Shown one piece after another: positions 37,920-40,996 of a stretch of DNA of 40,996 bases. Under the pieces are notes generated by a model. The model did not search any database and had not been told where the DNA came from. It saw only the letters and a program-made list of their open reading frames with translations. Position 1 is the first letter of the stretch; the number at the start of each line of letters is the position of its first letter. This DNA comes from SAR202 cluster bacterium (lineage in GTDB: Bacteria; Chloroflexota; Dehalococcoidia; Lucifugimonadales; Australimonadaceae), in NCBI GenBank assembly GCA_016872415.1, contig VGZX01000001.1:74287-115282 (forward strand). The letters run 5' to 3'. A program made the position numbers and the translations under genes.

Positions 37920-39407
37920 GTGACCACCGCAACGTCCACCGATGTGATTGTCGTCGGCGCGGGCAACGCCGCCCTCTGCGCCGCCCTCGCGGCACGCGAG
38001 CAAGGCGCCCGCGTCACCGTGCTCGAAAAGGCCCCGCAGGCCGACCGTGGCGGCAATACCTACTACACCGGCGGCGCCATCCGCTTCGCCTACGACGGCT
38101 TCGACGACGTCCGCGCGCTCATCCCCGACCTCTCCGAGGCCGAAGCCTCGTCCATGGACGTCGGCAGCTACACCACCGGCGCCTTCTTCGACGACATCAT
38201 GCGCGTCACCGAGGGCCTCTCCGACCAAGACCTCGCCGATCTGCTGGTGCGGCGCTCCTACGACTCGCTGCGCTGGCTTCACGGCCAGGGCATGCGCTTC
38301 GTGCCGCTGTGGGGGCGGCAGTCGTTCAAGGTGGGCGACAAGTTCCGGTTCTGGGGAGGACTCATTCTGGAGGCCGTCGGCGGCGGCAAGGGCCTGTCCG
38401 ACCAGCTCTTCGAGATCGCGGAGAAGCGCGGCATACCCGTCCGCTATTCCACCGCCGCCCACAAGCTCCTGGTCGACCACCGAGGCGCCGTCGTCGGCGT
38501 GACCGCCAAGGGCGCCAACGGCTACGAAGACCTCCACGCCAAGGCGGTCGTGCTGGCGTGCGGCGGCTTCGAAGCCAACCCCGAGATGCGGACCCGCTAC
38601 CTCGGCCAAGGCTGGGAGCTCGCCAAGGTGCGCGGCGTGCGCTACAACACCGGTGACGGCCTGAAGATGGCAATGGATATCGGCGCGCAGCCCTTCGGCC
38701 ACTGGAGCGGCTGCCATGCCGTCGCGTGGGACCTCAACTCCACGCCGTTCGGCAACCGCAGCATCACCGACCTCTACCAGAAGCACTCATACCCGTTCGG
38801 CCTCATCGTCAACATCGAAGGCAAGCGCTTCCTGAACGAGGGCGCCGACTTCCGCAACTACACCTACGCCAAGTACGGTCGCGAAATCCTCAAGCAGCCC
38901 CAACGCGCCGCCTTCCAGCTGTTCGACCAGAAGACCAAGCATCTCCTCCGCGATGAGTACCGCATCCCGCAGGTGACGATGGTCGAGGCGAACACAATCG
39001 AGGAGCTGGCCGACGGCCTCGACATCGACAAAGCCGGCCTGGTCGAAACCGTGCGCGGCTACAACGCCGCATGTCGCCCCGGCGACTACAACCCCACCGT
39101 CCTCGACGGCGTCCACACCGAAGGCATCTCGCCGCCGAAATCCAACTGGGCGCTGCCGCTCGACGCGCCGCCCTACCTGGGCTACGCGGTCACCTGCGGC
39201 ATCACCTTCACCTTCGGCGGCCTGCGCGTGAACAAGCGCGCGCAGGTGCTAGACACGCTCGACGCGCCCATCCAGGGCCTCTACGCCGCCGGCGAAATGG
39301 TGGGCGGGCTGTTCTACCACAATTACCCGGGCGGCGCCGGCCTCATGTCCGGCAGCGTGTTCGGACGCATCTCCGGCGCCAGCGCGGCCGAGGACATTCG
39401 CGGCTAG
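37920..39407 (+). CDS. tcuA: FAD-dependent tricarballylate dehydrogenase-like (TcuA) / fumarate reductase flavoprotein family
   Basis: GTG start; DVIVVGAGNAALCAALAAREQGARVTVLEKAPQADRGGNTYYTGGAIRFAYDG...TFGGLRVNKRAQVLD...GLYAAGEMVGGLFYHNYPGGAGLMSGSVFGRISG. Confidence 0.85.
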   Translation: MTTATSTDVIVVGAGNAALCAALAAREQGARVTVLEKAPQADRGGNTYYTGGAIRFAYDGFDDVRALIPDLSEAEASSMDVGSYTTGAFFDDIMRVTEGLSDQDLADLLVRRSYDSLRWLHGQGMRFVPLWGRQSFKVGDKFRFWGGLILEAVGGGKGLSDQLFEIAEKRGIPVRYSTAAHKLLVDHRGAVVGVTAKGANGYEDLHAKAVVLACGGFEANPEMRTRYLGQGWELAKVRGVRYNTGDGLKMAMDIGAQPFGHWSGCHAVAWDLNSTPFGNRSITDLYQKHSYPFGLIVNIEGKRFLNEGADFRNYTYAKYGREILKQPQRAAFQLFDQKTKHLLRDEYRIPQVTMVEANTIEELADGLDIDKAGLVETVRGYNAACRPGDYNPTVLDGVHTEGISPPKSNWALPLDAPPYLGYAVTCGITFTFGGLRVNKRAQVLDTLDAPIQGLYAAGEMVGGLFYHNYPGGAGLMSGSVFGRISGASAAEDIRG

Positions 39408-39447
39408 CCGGGGCGGTGGTTCCACGCCACCCGGCGCGAGGAGCATC

Positions 39448-40249
39448 ATGGCGACGTTGTCCGCGCCCCGGCCCGCATCCGTCAACGGCCACGATATCCG
39501 CTATGTCGAGGGCGGCGCCGGCAGGCCCGTCATCTTCACCCACGGCCTCGGCTTCACCGCCAGCGCCGACCAATTCGCCCCCCTCATGCGCGCCAGCCGG
39601 ACGGCTATCGCCTCATCGCCGTCGACAACCTCGGCTGGGGCCGGTCCAGCCGCCCCACCTCCGGCTACAGCATGGAGGGCTGGGTGGCGAACCTCGTCGA
39701 GTTCATGCGCGTGCTCGACATCGATCGGGCATCGCTGGTCGGCCACACGCTCGGCTCGTGGATCTCCGCCCTCGTCGCCCAACTTTTCCCGGGCCGCGTG
39801 GATAGGCTCGTCCTCGGCACGCTGGCCGGCCTCAATGCCACCGCGCCGTCGCCGGCCCGTCAGTTCACGGTGCCCGATAAGGCCGCCATCAAGGCACAGC
39901 TCGAATCGGCGTTCCGCGGCTCCGTGGCGGTGACCGGGCCATGGTCGACGAAGAGCAGGCCCGCCATGCGCGTGCCAACGTCGGCGAGGCCTACACCGCC
40001 ATCCTCGCTGCCGTGAACGACCCCAACATGCGGCGCTACTGGTGGTTGGAGCAACGCTTGCCGCGCATCGCCTGTCCCACGCTCGTCACCTGGGGTTCCG
40101 ACGATCCCGTCATGACCTCTGATTTTGGCAGGCAGGCGGTATCGCTGCTGCCCAACGGGCGGCTGCATGTCTTCGAGGACGGCACGCATAACCCGCACGC
40201 CGTCGCGCTCGAGAAGTACGCCGCGCTGCTGGCCGAATTCCTGGCCTGA
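39448..40249 (+). pseudogene. Alpha/beta hydrolase split by two single-base frameshifts (about 39597 and 39930)
   Basis: Three frames join: ..GGAGRPVIFTHGLGFTASADQFAPLMRAS / DGYRLIAVDNLGWGRSSRPTSGYSMEGWVANLVEFMRVLDIDRASLVGHTLGSW...SVAVTG / MVDEEQARHARANVGEAYTAILAAVND...ACPTLVTWGSDDPVMTSDFG...HVFEDGTHNPHAVALEKYAALLAEFLA. Confidence 0.85.
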
Positions 40250-40300
40250 GCCGTGGTGGCGGCCCCGCCGCGCCGGGCGCCGCCCGCATTCGGGTCGATC

Positions 40301-40996
40301 ATGGAACGATACTTCCAAGGGGCAACGACAAAGAACCCTCCGGCCCGCGACGGCAACCGGGCCGCAGGTCGCCATCGCCGCGTCACCATTCCCGCTAACC
40401 CGCTCGTCGATTGGCGCGAGGCCGCCCGCGCGATCGTTCCGTCGGCGGCCCCGTTGCCGCCCTGGCTGGCCGCCGCCGACCGGCGCGTGTTCCTCTATCA
40501 CCGTGGCGCCACCGCGCTCGCGGCCGCCATTGCCGCCGTGGCTGGCCGCGCGGGCGCCGTTGCCGCTTGCGCCTGGGTGCCCGGTTACATCGGCGACGAC
40601 GCCGTCGCTCCGCTGCGCGCCCTCGGCCACCGCTTGCGCTTCTACCCGGTCACCGACGCGCTCCAGCCTGACTGGGCATGGCTCGAAACGGCGCTCCAGC
40701 GGGAGGCCGGGCCGGGGGCGCTCGTGCTCGTTGACTACTTCGGCATGCCCACGCCGGCGAGCGCCGCCCGTTCCTTCGGCGACCGTCACGGTCTCGCCCT
40801 CATCGAGGCTGCCGCGCACCTGCCAAGCGCCGTCGCCGGCGTTGCCGATGCCGTCGTGTTGAGCCCGCGCAAGCACTTCGCCATTCCAGTGGCGGCGTGC
40901 TGCTCGCCGCGCCCGCGCTCGCGGCCCACGTGCCGGCGCCTGGCCCGCCGGTGTCCGCGCCCGCGTCGCTGCGGTGGCTGGCGCGGAAGGCGGGGC
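40301..40996 (+). CDS. DegT/DnrJ/EryC1-like PLP-dependent aminotransferase, partial at right edge, with probable frameshift near 40890
   Basis: Frame open to the window end and absent from ORF track: MERYFQGATTKNPPARDGNRAAG...WLAAADRRVFLYHRGATALAAAIAAVAG...VPGYIGDDAVAPLRALGHRLRFYPVTDALQPDWAWLETAL...ALVLVDYFGMPTPASAARSFGDRHGLALIEAAAHLPS...AVVLSPRKHFAIP; then GGVLLAAPAL in another frame. Confidence 0.72.
   Translation, partial: MERYFQGATTKNPPARDGNRAAGRHRRVTIPANPLVDWREAARAIVPSAAPLPPWLAAADRRVFLYHRGATALAAAIAAVAGRAGAVAACAWVPGYIGDDAVAPLRALGHRLRFYPVTDALQPDWAWLETALQREAGPGALVLVDYFGMPTPASAARSFGDRHGLALIEAAAHLPSAVAGVADAVVLSPRKHFAIPVAACCSPRPRSRPTCRRLARRCPRPRRCGGWRGRRG

Overview
GC-rich bacterial chromosomal window; gene content suggests Chloroflexota or a similar lineage, but this is inference only. 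Blocks found: (1) a suf operon on the minus strand, sufB-C-D-S-U followed by an MmcQ/YjbR gene cut by the left edge, with a perfect 25-bp inverted repeat over a candidate sufB promoter; (2) an epimerase, a class II aldolase, an FGGY kinase and a D-2-hydroxyacid dehydrogenase; (3) a compact hopanoid operon (hpnH, unknown ORF, hpnG, hpnA, DUF1761-like, shc, yjbQ, hpnC, hpnD, hpnE), with a divergent PadR regulator and a nearby polyprenyl synthase; (4) housekeeping and metabolic genes (M20 peptidase, LOG, GyrI-like, fumC, a membrane-bound Clp-N-domain protein); (5) a tRNA-Ile2(CAU)-like gene whose 3' CCA end abuts a truncated hsdM methyltransferase core. That core is fused in frame to a DivIVA-like coiled coil and bracketed by 7-bp direct repeats (CCACCAG), and is the most unusual structure here; (6) a catabolic gene set (TPP enzyme, dehydrogenase, nadX, PhzF, mscL with zinc ribbon, PEP mutase/ICL-type lyase, tcuA-like). 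Several genes are broken: two by in-frame TAA codons, and two near the right end by single-base frameshifts. Two edge CDSs (1..315 minus and 40301..end plus) are absent from the ORF track because they run off the window. No CRISPR array, rRNA or intact transposase was seen. All assignments come from reading translated sequence; no database search was run.
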